Assembly (NCBI GenBank): GCA_030340625.1
Contig: JAOPHQ010000850.1
Span: forward strand, 472,501 to 536,500
Reading direction: 5' to 3'
Origin: Merluccius polli
Taxonomy: Eukaryota > Chordata > Actinopteri > Gadiformes > Merlucciidae
DNA: 64,000 nt
The position numbers and the translations under genes are program-made. The notes under the pieces are model-generated. The model was not told where the DNA came from and ran no database searches. It saw only the letters and a list, made by a program, of their open reading frames with translations. Shown here piece after piece: positions 1-43,900 of this stretch. Each line of letters opens with the position of its first letter. The stretch's first letter is position 1.

Positions 1-33200
<33,200 letters not shown>

Positions 33201-33582
33201 AATCCTGAATACAAGCTTAACAAATACAGCTCTCCATGTGTCAGTTGCACATCAGTTCAGCTCCAGAGCGAGCAAGCAAGAGGAGAGTGTGTGTGTGTGT
33301 GTGGGTGGGTGTGTGGGTGTGTGTGTGGCTAATATAACACTTTTACTTGAAACCATATCTGTGAATTTCAAAGAAACCAAAGATGGTGACCACATTTATG
33401 GTGGCCACATTTTCAAGGGACACAAATAATTGCAGTTACAGTTTTACAAAGAAACGAAACAGTTCTGACAACAGCACTTTATAGTCTACGCATATACCTG
33501 GAAGTGTGTGCGTGCACATTACTTCCTCATTACGGTAGTTGCTAAGATTCTTAGTTGTTTTTTTATTTTAACAGTAATGGTA

Positions 33583-33588
33583 AATAAA
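33583..33588 (+). terminator. Possible proximal poly(A) signal AATAAA
   Basis: AATAAA about 385 bases after the stop; a shorter 3'UTR could end near 33605. Confidence 0.4.
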
Positions 33589-34021
33589 GTCTTCACAGTG
33601 AAGATACACATAGTCATGGAATAATGACTATGGTACTGTTTTAGGTTTAATGAATGAATCAGTGCAGGTGCAATACAGGTGGTTTGAAGCCGCTAACTAT
33701 AGGTGTTTTAAGTTTGGTATTTATGAATCAATGGTCTTTCTCAAAAACTTGCTTGGAAAATTCACACTTTTGTATACTGACTATTTCTGTAGTTATAATA
33801 ATGAATTATTTAATTACAGTAAAGTATTTTGAACTGGTTCATTTTTGTTTTGAAAATTTATAAACATCTGCCTTATAATGAAAGTTTTCCTGATAACAGA
33901 AAGAGTTGTAGGCCAGGCCTATAATGGATTGTACGTTTTTCTTTGTATACTATGGAGATTGTAATTTTGCTATATCTTATATTTGTACATTTTATTTTTA
34001 ATGTTAAAAAAAATCTTTTTC

Positions 34022-34027
34022 AATAAA
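34022..34027 (+). terminator. Distal poly(A) signal AATAAA
   Basis: AATAAA in an AU-rich context, followed within 30-40 bases by TTGTCTGACATTTTTTGTTTGT, a U/GU-rich downstream element. Confidence 0.75.
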
Positions 34028-34452
34028 GATATTTTTATACAAGCTTAATTGTCTGACATTTTTTGTTTGTCCGGCGCCCTGTCGTGTAGACTTATGTTTA
34101 TGAGAATAAAATAATTCACTTTCACTGATCACTTTATTTACTATAAGTCTGTTAAAGCAGTGGCTGACCTTTTTATTCAAAACGAAGATCAGAAGGATTG
34201 TGTATCATGAGGTTGCCTTATAAATCTATTGGTACATCCATTGACTAATACACAATGGACTAGCTTTCGGTGCTAAAAACAATGCAAGCACACTCCATAT
34301 TGTGTGTTTACGATTGCTCTTTATTATGACAATCAATCAAAACCTTTATTTATTCAGGGAAATAAGACACATTGAGAAGTGACATTCTCATTGTGGAGTG
34401 TGTTGTTGCTATGGTTTACAGCCTCACCTGGCTTGAGTCAGACTGATTAGAC

Positions 34453-34483
34453 TTGCTCTGCACACCTGTGGTGCAGAGCAATC
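34453..34483 (+). repeat. 11-bp hairpin
   Basis: TTGCTCTGCAC and GTGCAGAGCAA are inverted around a 7-base loop. Confidence 0.85.
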
Positions 34484-35474
34484 ATGGCACCCAGGATAAA
34501 CCAGCTATCACCACACACTCAGAGCCTCTGTCATGGCAGCATGTTATCTGCTCTGCAAATACCATCTCCAAATAATACATTTATTGCATCGCCAACGCAA
34601 TAAATGCATTCTACAACATCTAACTGTGTCCTGTGTCGGAGGGCCCCAGCAAAAGTCACTAAGGTGGCGTGTGGCAGGAGCGACTGCCACTCATTTTCAA
34701 GTGTGCCCTGATTACACTGCAAGTTAAAATACAAGTTAACATGTAACAGTCACAATAATATTATACAAATTAATGCAAATTAAAAATAGATAATAAACAT
34801 GAGACAATGAATCATAAAATACAACGTACTCGAGCTTAAAACAATTGCAACCTGTTATGTCCATAATGACCATAATCCTTAAGTGAAATGCAAACCTCCA
34901 GTTTAAGGCTTTGGGTGGTATTCCAAAACATGGAATGAATGAGCAGACTTCTCCAACTCTTTGCAAATGAGGTCCACCCTATTTTCAAGTGGTTGACTGA
35001 GTGCACAGTGGTGGATTGAATCCAGTTGTTTCAGTGTGATAGCTGAGGCATGCTGGTATAAAATGTCACCATAATCTAAGACGGGGAATGTAGCCCTTAC
35101 AAGTTCCCTCCTATTTCTAAGATTTAGGTAGCATCTGTTTCTGAAATAAACTTTGTTTTACCTTCAAGTTATTTTTCAATAGATGTATGTGAGGTAAGAG
35201 TGAGTTTGTCATCAAGCCATATCCCTAAGTAAAATATTTTTTCACCCTCAGATGTCTAGCGATTATTTTTTTAAATAAATCAAATCATAATCAAATATTA
35301 TACAATTGTTTTTTATTAGAGTTTAAAACAAGTTTCAAACATTTCAGCGACACTTGCACTTGGGTCGCATTAAAATCTGATTGTAGGTTTCAAACAGCTA
35401 TAGAAATGATGCAATGAAATATATAGAAATGTATCAGCATACAAAAGGATTTTACAGTGCTTAACAGACTCAGC

Positions 35475-35478
<4 letters not shown>

Positions 35479-35532
<54 letters not shown>
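35479..35532 (+). repeat. (TA)27 microsatellite within the LINE relic
   Basis: Pure TA tract at the place where the RT would continue YIND; probably expanded from that AT-rich codon run. Confidence 0.96.
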
Positions 35533-35533
<1 letters not shown>

Positions 35534-36048
35534 TGTGAACAGCAGGGGTCCAAGAATGGAACCTTGGGGCCCCCCTTTTATATCTGCCTGAGTTTGATCA
35601 GTAAGATTGGGTTGCAAAACCAGAAGCAAGCATTTTTATTTAGACCAATTCTTTGTAATCTGCCCAGGAGCAGATTGTGATCTACAGTTATCAAATGCTT
35701 TTGACGGATCAATTAATAGTGAAACACACTTGTTTGCTGTCAAGCGCACAGACAACATCATTCATCACAGCTGTTATAGTGCTATGACCCGGATGAAAAC
35801 CTGATTGGAATCAATTAAAAGTGTCATTTTTGGTTAACAAAATATCTTAATTGCATATTTACAAGGGATTCCAGGGTCTTGGCTCAGTACGGACGTTTTG
35901 AAATTGGCCTGTAATTATCCAGATTAAAAACATCCCCACTTTTATGCAGCGGGACAACATAAGCATAAGTTCAGGCCCTCTTTCGTTCCTCACTCCATAA
36001 CACTGCTCAACCAACAGATGAGCTCAAGGAGGTGATCAGAGGAGTTGA

Positions 36049-36069
36049 CCCCCCCCCCCCCCCCCCCCC
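36049..36069 (+). repeat. Poly-C run (about 21 bp)
   Basis: Uninterrupted C run in intergenic DNA. Confidence 0.93.
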
Positions 36070-37078
36070 AACACACGGGCTGTGATCACACACAGGCTAC
36101 ACTCTCACATGTACTATGCAACCACCTACACACAGTGATCATAGGATGTGTAGGTCCTGTGTGCATGACAACAGATGCTCTTTTATGTCAGATGTTCTTT
36201 TATGTCAGATGAAAACAGGACAAGGACAAGAAGGTTTTATCTCATCTTATCTGTCCACAGAGTAAGAATAAGGCCAGTAGTGATAGTTAAATAAAACATA
36301 TGAGTGCACTGGATATAACAGGGGCAGCTAGAACCCGTAGGCCAGCTTCTAGGCAGTCTTCCACATAGACCTCTTTCCATAACAAAAAAAACACAGTCTC
36401 TTGCTGTACGTATTGAATATGGTTTAAATCAACAGGGGGCATTTAAGGTCATTTAAAAATCCCAAGCCAAAATGAAACGGTGGTTAAAAGCATTACAAAT
36501 ATTGCCCTTGCACTTGACAGCACCAGTCTGGTTAGGAAGGCGGAGGACGTCTTGATGAGTTTTACTCTTCATTACACAGTTGAAGCCAGAAATTGGGTTT
36601 TTTGATATTAACTTTTATTTTTTATGAATTATGCATGAATATAATGAAATATGTGGAGGGGAAATAGACTCATTGCAAACTCCTGGGGTCCGTTTCACAA
36701 AGCAGGTTTAGTGAAAACCCTGAGTTTATTAACCCTGACATGAGGGAAACGCTGAGTTTTCCGTTTCACAAAGGGAGGTAACTCAAACCAGAGAAAGAGG
36801 GGTAACGCCTGTTTCAGAGAGAGAGATAACTTACGCTCTCGGTCAGTTACCGTAGTAACAGACTCTATGAACCTAACCTGGTCGGGACCATGTTTTACTG
36901 TGTGAACATAGAGTTTCAATCTGTCTCCGCCCTCTTCCAGCCACACACGCCATTTGATTTCCTCATTCATTCAGTCAGCAGGCGAGTTTTGGCGTAGCCG
37001 TCTGTCAAAAATCATTTAAAAAATCAGAGTCAGTAGTCCATTAAGCACAGTAGGAGGCGACTTTTTTCACGAACATTT

Positions 37079-37126
37079 TTGCGCTACCGCTCAACGGGCT
37101 GCTATGCCCGTTGAGCGGTAGCGCAA
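37079..37126 (+). repeat. Perfect 21-bp hairpin, 6-nt loop
   Basis: Arms 37079-37099 and 37106-37126 (core GCGCTACCGCTCAACGGGC) are exact reverse complements, inside the left Harbinger copy. Confidence 0.97.
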
Positions 37127-37437
37127 CAACGTCTGCTTTTCTCTGGAGGATTAAACGGCCATAATATGCAGATACACACAACTGTATTATAATGTGATTA
37201 TAGCAAAGGCACGTGTCTTCGAAAGTTTAATGTTTGTTCTTCAATCAATTTTTGGCAGGTGAAAATGCCTATTTTGTGTTGTAATGGTAAAAGAATTCCA
37301 AGGTGTCCTGTGAGCTCCAGTGTTTATATTATGAAGCTTATGAATGAGATCAAGTCATATTTAGGCAGAAATCACCTTTGAGTAACTGTATTTGGCCTTC
37401 AATCAATTTTTGGCAGACAATCACTTTTTGGCACGAC

Positions 37438-37937
37438 ACCGGCCCACTTCGAGCTGCTTTTGACAACGATCCCGTGGATGACGGTGCAGCATTACTGCGC
37501 AGAGAATTAAATATTCGTCGGGAGAGGGTTATCAGACCATAGATGTAGCCTTTCCAGACAATTATCATTTCCAGACAATTATCTTTTTGAGCGGTACCGT
37601 TTCACGTCACAGTCCATCATTTACATACACAACCTAATCCGTCCTTACATTTGCAACATTACCAACCGTAGTCTCTCACATCCCAGCAGATATTGTGTGT
37701 TGCACTGCGTTTCTTTGCAAATGGAAGTTTTTTGTACAATGTCGGAGATGCAGAGCACTTGAGCAAGGCAACTGTATGCAGGGCGGTCAGAAAAGTGTGC
37801 CTCGCCATGAAACGGCTTTTACCCATGTTTGTCGTTTTCCCTGGACATAAACCTGTCAGAGCCATCAAGGAGGTCTTGGGGGTGGACTCAGAGGATGAGC
37901 TCCCTCCGGGGATTCCCTCAGCCACTGGCCTTCCAAT
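37438..37937 (+). pseudogene. HARBI1-like Harbinger transposase relic
   Basis: Pieces in changing frames: AAFDNDPVDDGAALLRRELN then RRERVIRP and a stop; ERYRFTSQSIIYIHNLIRPY from about 37590; then CVALRFFANGSFLYNVGDAE, HLSKATVCRAVRKVCLAMKR and MFVVFPGHKPVRAIKE. The order and motifs match the N-terminal half of fish HARBI1-like nucleases (helix-turn-helix region before the catalytic DDE residues). The catalytic part is missing: the frame passes into unrelated sequence and is then cut by a hAT insertion. Not functional. Confidence 0.88.
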
Positions 37938-38110
37938 CACTGGCGTAACAACGTGATGATGGGCCCCGGTGCAAATAATATTTTAGGGCCCCCGCGATTG
38001 TCGACGGGGGGGGGGGGGGGGGGGGGGGGTTGACAGGCCCCCCCCCCGGCGTCTTCATGGGCCCCCCCCGGCGTCTGGGCCCTGGTGCACCGTCGATAGT
38101 TACGCCAGTG
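37938..38110 (+). mobile_element. Nested hAT element, 173 bp, TSD CTTCCAAT
   Basis: Ends CACTGGCGTAAC and GTTACGCCAGTG, with a perfect 8-bp duplication CTTCCAAT at 37930-37937 and 38111-38118. Contains a run of 24 G (38006-38029) followed by C-rich sequence. It sits inside the left Harbinger copy and is therefore younger than it. Confidence 0.93.
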
Positions 38111-38897
38111 CTTCCAATATTGTGGCTTAGGGCTCCTCTGCCTCCGTTAGAGGTGGCGGTGCTGGGCCACCACCCGTTTTACGGGCATCTGCCTTCTTTC
38201 TGTTGGCTGAGTAGTCTGTGTTAGTTTAAATAGGCTTAATTATTTAACAGAACATGATATAGATGAGAAGACATTTAGGCTGTGTGTGTAAAAACAGCAT
38301 TATGTTGGGGATAAAACAACTGCACAGTCAAATAGCCACTTAATATTTACTTTACAGTGTAAAACATGATCAACATGATCATGCCGAGGTCTTATCTGTT
38401 TGAAAAATGTTTTTATATGTCATCTTAAGCTGCTGCCAAGTGCGCTTTTCCCCGTCGGGATTGCACCTAAATGAAATAAATGAATAGTTACCATTCAAGC
38501 AGTTTTCCCCTCTAATATTATTGTGATTGCAAAGGACTACATTTAAACGTACGCAGCAGTGTTGCACTTCTTTCTAAAAACGTGCTGAAACCCGCCATAT
38601 GAGCGCATTAGGATTAATTGGAGGTTGGTGAAAAACGTAGACCTCCTCTTCCCCGTTGCCATGGTGACTCGTCGAATCGGGGCTCCATTGATGCTGGCTT
38701 TTTATAGTTGTGGTGCACGCGCTCAACCCTAGGTGGAACTCCTCTGAGTTGATCAAATTAACTCAAAACCGGTGTTGTGGAACCGAAATCCCAGAGTTTT
38801 CTATCTCAGTGAAGATCAACTCAGCGTTTAGGATTAGACTCAGAGGTTGTTGAACCTGCTTTGTGAAACGGACCCCTGGAGTTGTGTTAATGAACTG

Positions 38898-39774
38898 GGG
38901 TCCGTTTCACAAAGCAGGTTTAACAACCTCTGAGTTTAATCCTAAACGCTGAGTTGATCTCCACTGAGATAGAAAACTCTGGGATTTCGGTTCCACAACA
39001 CCGGTTTTGAGTTAAGTTGATCAACTCAGAGGAGTTCCACCTAGGGTTGAGCGCGTGCACCACAACTATAAAAAGCCAGCATCAATGGAGCCCCGATTCG
39101 ACGAGTCACCATGGCAACGGGGAAGTCACCAACCTCGATTGGAAATACTTAATATACCTACTACTAATGCGCTCATATGGCGAGTTTCAACACGTTTTTA
39201 GAAAGAAGTGCAACACTGCTGCGTACGTTTAAATGGAGTCCTTTGCGATCACAATAATATTACAGAGGAAAACTGCTTGAATGGTAACTATTTATTTCAT
39301 TTAGGTGCAATCCCGCGGGGGAGAAGCGCACTTGACAGCAGCTTAAGATTACATTATTCAAACAGATAAGACCTCGGCATGATCATTTTGATCATGTTTT
39401 ACACTGTAAAGTAAATATTAAGTGGCTATTTGACTGTATACAGTTGCCTCTACATCTCCGACATTGTACAAAAAACATTTGCAAAGAAACGCAGTGCAAC
39501 ACACAATATCTGCTGGGATGTGAGAGACTACGGTTGGTAATGTTGCACATGTAAGGACGGATTAGGTTGCGTATGTAAATGATGGACTGTGACGTGAAAC
39601 GGTACCGCTGAAGAAGATAATTGTCTGGAAATGATAATTGTCTGGAAAGGCTAGCCTACATCTATGGTCTGATAACCCTCTCCCGACGAATATTTAATTC
39701 TCTGCGCAGTAAATAATAATTATATAATAATAATTAATTGCATTTATATAGCGCTTTTCAAGACACCCAAAGCG

Positions 39775-39864
<90 letters not shown>

Positions 39865-40310
39865 AGTAAGGGAGTACCGGCACTTATTTTTTTCCACTTC
39901 GAGCGCTGGTCAAAAGGACATGTTCGTGAAAAAGTCGCCTCCTACTGCCTAATGGACTTCTGAAATAGCACTGACTCTGATTTTGTTAAATGATTTTTGA
40001 CAGACGGCTACGCCAAAACTCGCTGACTGAATGAATGAGGAAATCAAATGGCGTGTGTGGCTGAAAGAGGGCGGAGACAGATTGATCCATTGAGTAAAAC
40101 CTGGTCCCGACCAGGTTAGGTTCATAGAGTCTGTTACTACGGTAACTGACCGAGAGCGTAAGTTACCTCTCTCTGTGAAACAGGTTAGAGTTGCCCCTCT
40201 TTCTCTGGTTTGAGTTATCTCCCTTTGTGAAACGGAAATCGCAGAGTTTCCCTCAGTTCAGGGTTAATAAACGCAGGGTTTTCACTAAACCTGCTTTGTG
40301 AAACGGACCC
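38898..40310 (-). mobile_element. Harbinger-type element, inverted right copy, 1.41 kb, TSD CTG
   Basis: Same ends as the left copy, again flanked by CTG (38895-38897 and 40311-40313), in the opposite orientation: 38898-39330 mirrors 38875-38430, 39440-39710 mirrors about 37760-37490, and 39900-40310 mirrors about 37080-36686. It lacks the transposase region and has a (TA)n tract plus a CATTTATATAGCGCTTTTC repeat scrap where the left copy has unique sequence. Noncoding. Confidence 0.88.
39777..39859 (+). repeat. (TA)41 microsatellite inside the right Harbinger copy
   Basis: Pure TA repeat directly after a CATTTATATAGCGCTTTTC dispersed-repeat scrap (39738-39776). Confidence 0.97.
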
Positions 40311-40538
40311 CTGGAGTCTGCTCTTCGGACACCAGCCTCTTTGTATGTGCATGCGTTGGATAAAATTGATTGGATAAAATGCCCCAAAAATAACTTATAA
40401 CTAATAACATTTTAAACACACGCTACACTAGTATCCCCCATAGACTCAATACGATATCCCCGCATCGCCGTTAGACTTGTTTATACTATGTACTAATATA
40501 CAATTTGAACTATATTATATGTATATTTGAACTATATT

Positions 40539-40541
<3 letters not shown>

Positions 40542-40634
<93 letters not shown>
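40542..40634 (+). repeat. (TA)46 microsatellite near the med12 promoter
   Basis: Pure TA tract about 230 bp before the med12 start codon. Confidence 0.97.
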
Positions 40635-40635
<1 letters not shown>

Positions 40636-40660
40636 CAATCTAAATACATTTGAACAGACA

Positions 40661-40661
<1 letters not shown>

Positions 40662-40710
<49 letters not shown>
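40662..40710 (+). repeat. (ATT)16 microsatellite near the med12 promoter
   Basis: Pure ATT tract about 150 bp before the med12 start codon. Confidence 0.97.
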
Positions 40711-40711
<1 letters not shown>

Positions 40712-40778
40712 GTATTTTATATAAAACTAGCTAACCCTCTGGTGTGGATTTTATTTTGAAGGGAAGCGACTTGACGGG

Positions 40779-40788
40779 ACCGGAAGTG
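40779..40788 (+). promoter_or_regulatory. ETS/GABPA-type site in the med12 promoter
   Basis: ACCGGAAGTG is the full ETS (GABPA/ELK) consensus, 72 bases before the first ATG, in a CpG-rich, TATA-less stretch. This is the usual layout of a housekeeping promoter. Use in vivo is inferred. Confidence 0.55.
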
Positions 40789-40849
40789 AGCGCGGTGGTG
40801 GTGGCTAGGCTCGAGCGGCTGCTGCTGGGAAAGGAAAGCCTTGGCTGTG

Positions 40850-40906
40850 ATGCCGCTGGATGATGGCTGCCTTCGGTATCTTAAGTTACGAGCACCGGCC
40901 TCTTAA
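40850..40906 (+). promoter_or_regulatory. uORF of 18 codons overlapping the med12 start
   Basis: An ATG at 40850 with G at -3 opens MPLDDGCLRYLKLRAPAS and stops with TAA at 40904-40906, out of frame with med12 and covering its start codon. If the transcript begins upstream, scanning ribosomes meet this ATG first. Confidence 0.5.
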
Positions 40907-40961
40907 GCGGCCCAGGCTTGGCCCGCCGGACGTGTACCCTCAGGACCCCAAGCAGAAAGAG
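40860..40961 (+). CDS. med12: med12 exon 1
   Basis: M(M)AAFGILSYEHRPLKRP through YPQDPKQKE. Two tandem ATGs (40860, 40863); the second matches the mammalian start. Donor GTCAGA. Confidence 0.97.
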
Positions 40962-43900
40962 GTCAGAGCGCTGTCGTTGTTTCTCAAAAAAATGCAACCG
41001 GTGATTTAAAACGGAGGGAGGGGTGTGAAAGGTAAAAGTGTGGCCAAGCTGCGAAGCTATGCCAGGTAGCTAGCCCATGTAGCAACGGCTCCAGACGTGC
41101 GGGGCCTTCAATAACAATGAACGGCAGCTAACGTAGTTGTCAGTTGGTTTCACGGCCGGTCTGCCGCGAGAGCCACCACGTATCTACCGGTGTCTCCTGC
41201 CTCTTTACGTTAGCCGTCTGCGTCTCGCTGTATCTCCACCCGTTTCTTTTGTTATGTATGTATGTATGTATGTGTGTGCGCGCGCGTGCGTGTATGTGTG
41301 CGCGTGCGCTTTTTTTTGGGGGGGGGGGGGGGGGGGGATTATGTTATTGTGATTATAGTGATGCGCGGCTCCTGGTACTGAACGTCTCCTTGTTTTAGCA
41401 TAGCGGTATCCATAAAGCTACGGAGGCTACTTGGCTTGGGGGAGGTTGCAAATGTAGTGCATTTACCTGGATCGACATTTTGTGCCTTCAGCTCTCAGAC
41501 CGCCTATCTTTTGCTTGATTGAGTGATGCATTAGCGGTGGCCTCCATCACCGGGTTGGATTAGATACAATTACACGCCAAATTAAAGGCCCGGTCTGCAA
41601 AACTGAGTTGATGGTCCCCGTGTTTCGTTTTGCGTGATCGGCCATTGGTGTTGAGCTATATGCTGCCTTACGTTATAATACTGTTGTGTACAGTATGCTG
41701 TGAACTGATGGATGATAACAGAGGTTTTTTAAACTCCTTTGTGATACCATCACAGCCAATGCACTCCAGAATTTCCCTGTTTCCCTTTCTAATGTGCAGT
41801 GTATATTTTTTAAACATTTACATTTTTGCTATCAGGATGAATTGACTGCATTGAACGTAAAGCAAGGATTTAATAATCAACCAGCTGTGTCCGGAGATGA
41901 ACATGGCAGTGCAAAGAATGTCAACTTTAACCCCGCCAAGGTATCCAATCCAAAATCTTGTATACATTTCTACGTACCACGTTTCTTTGTTTTGTACACG
42001 CTTTCAATTCACACATTGGAAACCTGAGCTGTTTCATTAAGATGTACGCCCATCCGTTGCTCCATAGATCAGTTCGAACTTCAGCAGCATTATGGCGGAG
42101 AAGCTGCGCTACAATACATTCCCAGACACAGGGAAGCGCAAGCCACAGGTCAACCAGAAGGACAACTTCTGGCTGGTCACCGCGAGGTCCCAGAGCTCAA
42201 TTAACAACTGGTTCACCGACCTGGCCGGAACCAAGCCCCTCACACTGCTTGCCAAAAAGGTGAGGCCGCCGCACAACGGGTTACTGGAGGTGGACCTCAT
42301 TACAACAAGAACAATGGCGATCTAAGAGCTTTGTGTTCTTCTTTTTTTTGGATGCATGAGACATAGTTTGGTTGGTTGGTTTACTATATGCCATTTGTAA
42401 ATGCAGTAAGTGCTTCATGACTCATTTAATAAAGACACGTTTGAATAATGTATTCGTAATGGTACGTGGTATGGTACATTTACATAGCACACATTTCTAG
42501 TCACTGACCACATCAAATACATTAAAAATCACACAAAGATGGGCTCCCATGCAAGGTACCAACCAGGATGTCTTCTAAGGCAGTTGGGGCTTCAAAGTGT
42601 ATTGCATCCCTGCAGTATTTTCCAGGTGGAGCCAGAGGATTGAACCAGGAAATCTCTGTATGAGCTGATCCACGCTACCCCTCTACTGTGTCACCCATTC
42701 ATGCAGCATTTCTCAGCATCACGTCTTTTCCTTTCACTCCCTCTTCCACAGGTTCCAATTTTTAGCAAAAAGGAAGAAGTGTTTGGATACCTCGCCAAGT
42801 ATTCAGTTCCTGTGATGCGCTCGGCATGGATGATTAAAATGACCTGTGCATACCATGCTGCCATTACAGAGACGAAAGTCAAGAAAAGACATGTGACTGA
42901 TCCCTGTATAGGTGAGGTAACACGCACACAACCAATGCTTGACAGATCCTTTCAGAAAGAGCTTATGTGCGTTGATGTGCTTTCCCCCCCCGATATGACT
43001 CATTGTGAAATAGGTCATCTGGTTATGCACGCAACATTTAGGATTAGCTTAGAAATAAAATTGCTTCTCATAGTGAAGTTAAGTTAATGTATCACGACAT
43101 CTTTTGTATATCCTACATGTTGAAACAAAGGGTTACATTTGTTGTGAACTATGTCAGACAATAGTCTCGCAGAGCCAGACCTATCTCCATACTTGTTAGC
43201 GCTGTGCCAGCGCTGGAGAAAGGTCTGGCTCTACACACTATCATTCTGGCATAGGGGAATAAAACGCTCCATCTTGTTTGTATTTCTTTAACAATCATAA
43301 TCGTCTTGGGTGGCGCTAAGCCCAGGATGCAGGGGGGAGAAGTATAAGGTATAAGCCCAGAGCATGCCATTGGGCGACTCCTACAGTCACCCAATGGCAT
43401 GCTTGGGCGGGGTTATGCCAACAACCTACATCCGGTAAGCCAGGCTAGTCGGACAACCCACCTGCCTTCCTTGAGTTGCATTTATCCGTGCAAACATGCA
43501 GAAGAGAATGTCTACATAAAAAATGGTGTGTCTTTGTAGAATGGACCCAGATCATCACCAAGTACCTGTGGGAGCAGCTCCAGAAGGTGGCCGAGTTCTA
43601 CAGACAGTTCCCCAGCCAGGGCTGTGCCTCCCCACAGCCTGCCACACCTGCGGAAGTGGAGACAGCCATGAAGCAATGGGAGTACAACGAGAAGTTAGCC
43701 ATGTTCATGTTTCAGGTGAGTTCTTCTAAGTATGAGGGCTGGGCAATATATTGCCATTATATTGATAGCGTGATATGAGAGTAGATATAGTCTTGTATTT
43801 TGGATATGGTAATACCGTGATATGGCATAAGTGTTGTCTTTTCTGGTTTTAAAGGCTCCATTACAGTAACGTTATGAAATAAACGTTATTAAATCTTCTA

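Larger units (their letters stand above)
33201..34045 (+). other. abcc5-like: ABCC 3' untranslated region
   Basis: About 0.85 kb, AU-rich after a GT tract at 33287-33327, with no second gene. The end is placed just after the poly(A) signal at 34022. Short ORFs here have no recognisable content. Confidence 0.75.
34330..36010 (-). repeat. Non-LTR retrotransposon reverse-transcriptase relic
   Basis: On the minus strand, frame pieces from high to low coordinates read a NYRPISK-type motif near 35920, a FHPGHSTITAVMNDVVCALD motif near 35790-35720, a KAFD-type scrap near 35700, GGPQGSILGPLLFTVYI at 35600-35535 and a YADTF-like piece near 35440. These follow the normal RT motif order of fish LINEs (Rex1/CR1-like; clade not certain). 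Frame shifts, stops and a (TA)27 tract inside the RT show it is dead. The 3' side to 34330 is AT-rich and probably the LINE tail. Confidence 0.8.
36686..38875 (+). mobile_element. Harbinger-type DNA transposon, left copy, 2.19 kb, TSD CTG
   Basis: Ends GGGTCCGTTTCACAAAGCAG and its inverted copy CTGCTTTGTGAAACGGACCC. Both flanks carry CTG (36683-36685 and 38876-38878), a 3-bp CWG-type duplication known for Harbinger elements. Subterminal repeats of GTTTCACAAAGGGAGGTAAC type follow the left end. The interior holds a broken HARBI1-like transposase and a nested hAT element. Confidence 0.9.

Noticed and set aside
37693..37956. Host HARBI1 gene
   Set aside because: It lies between Harbinger terminal repeats with CTG duplications, is frame-broken and lacks the catalytic part; it is a transposon relic.
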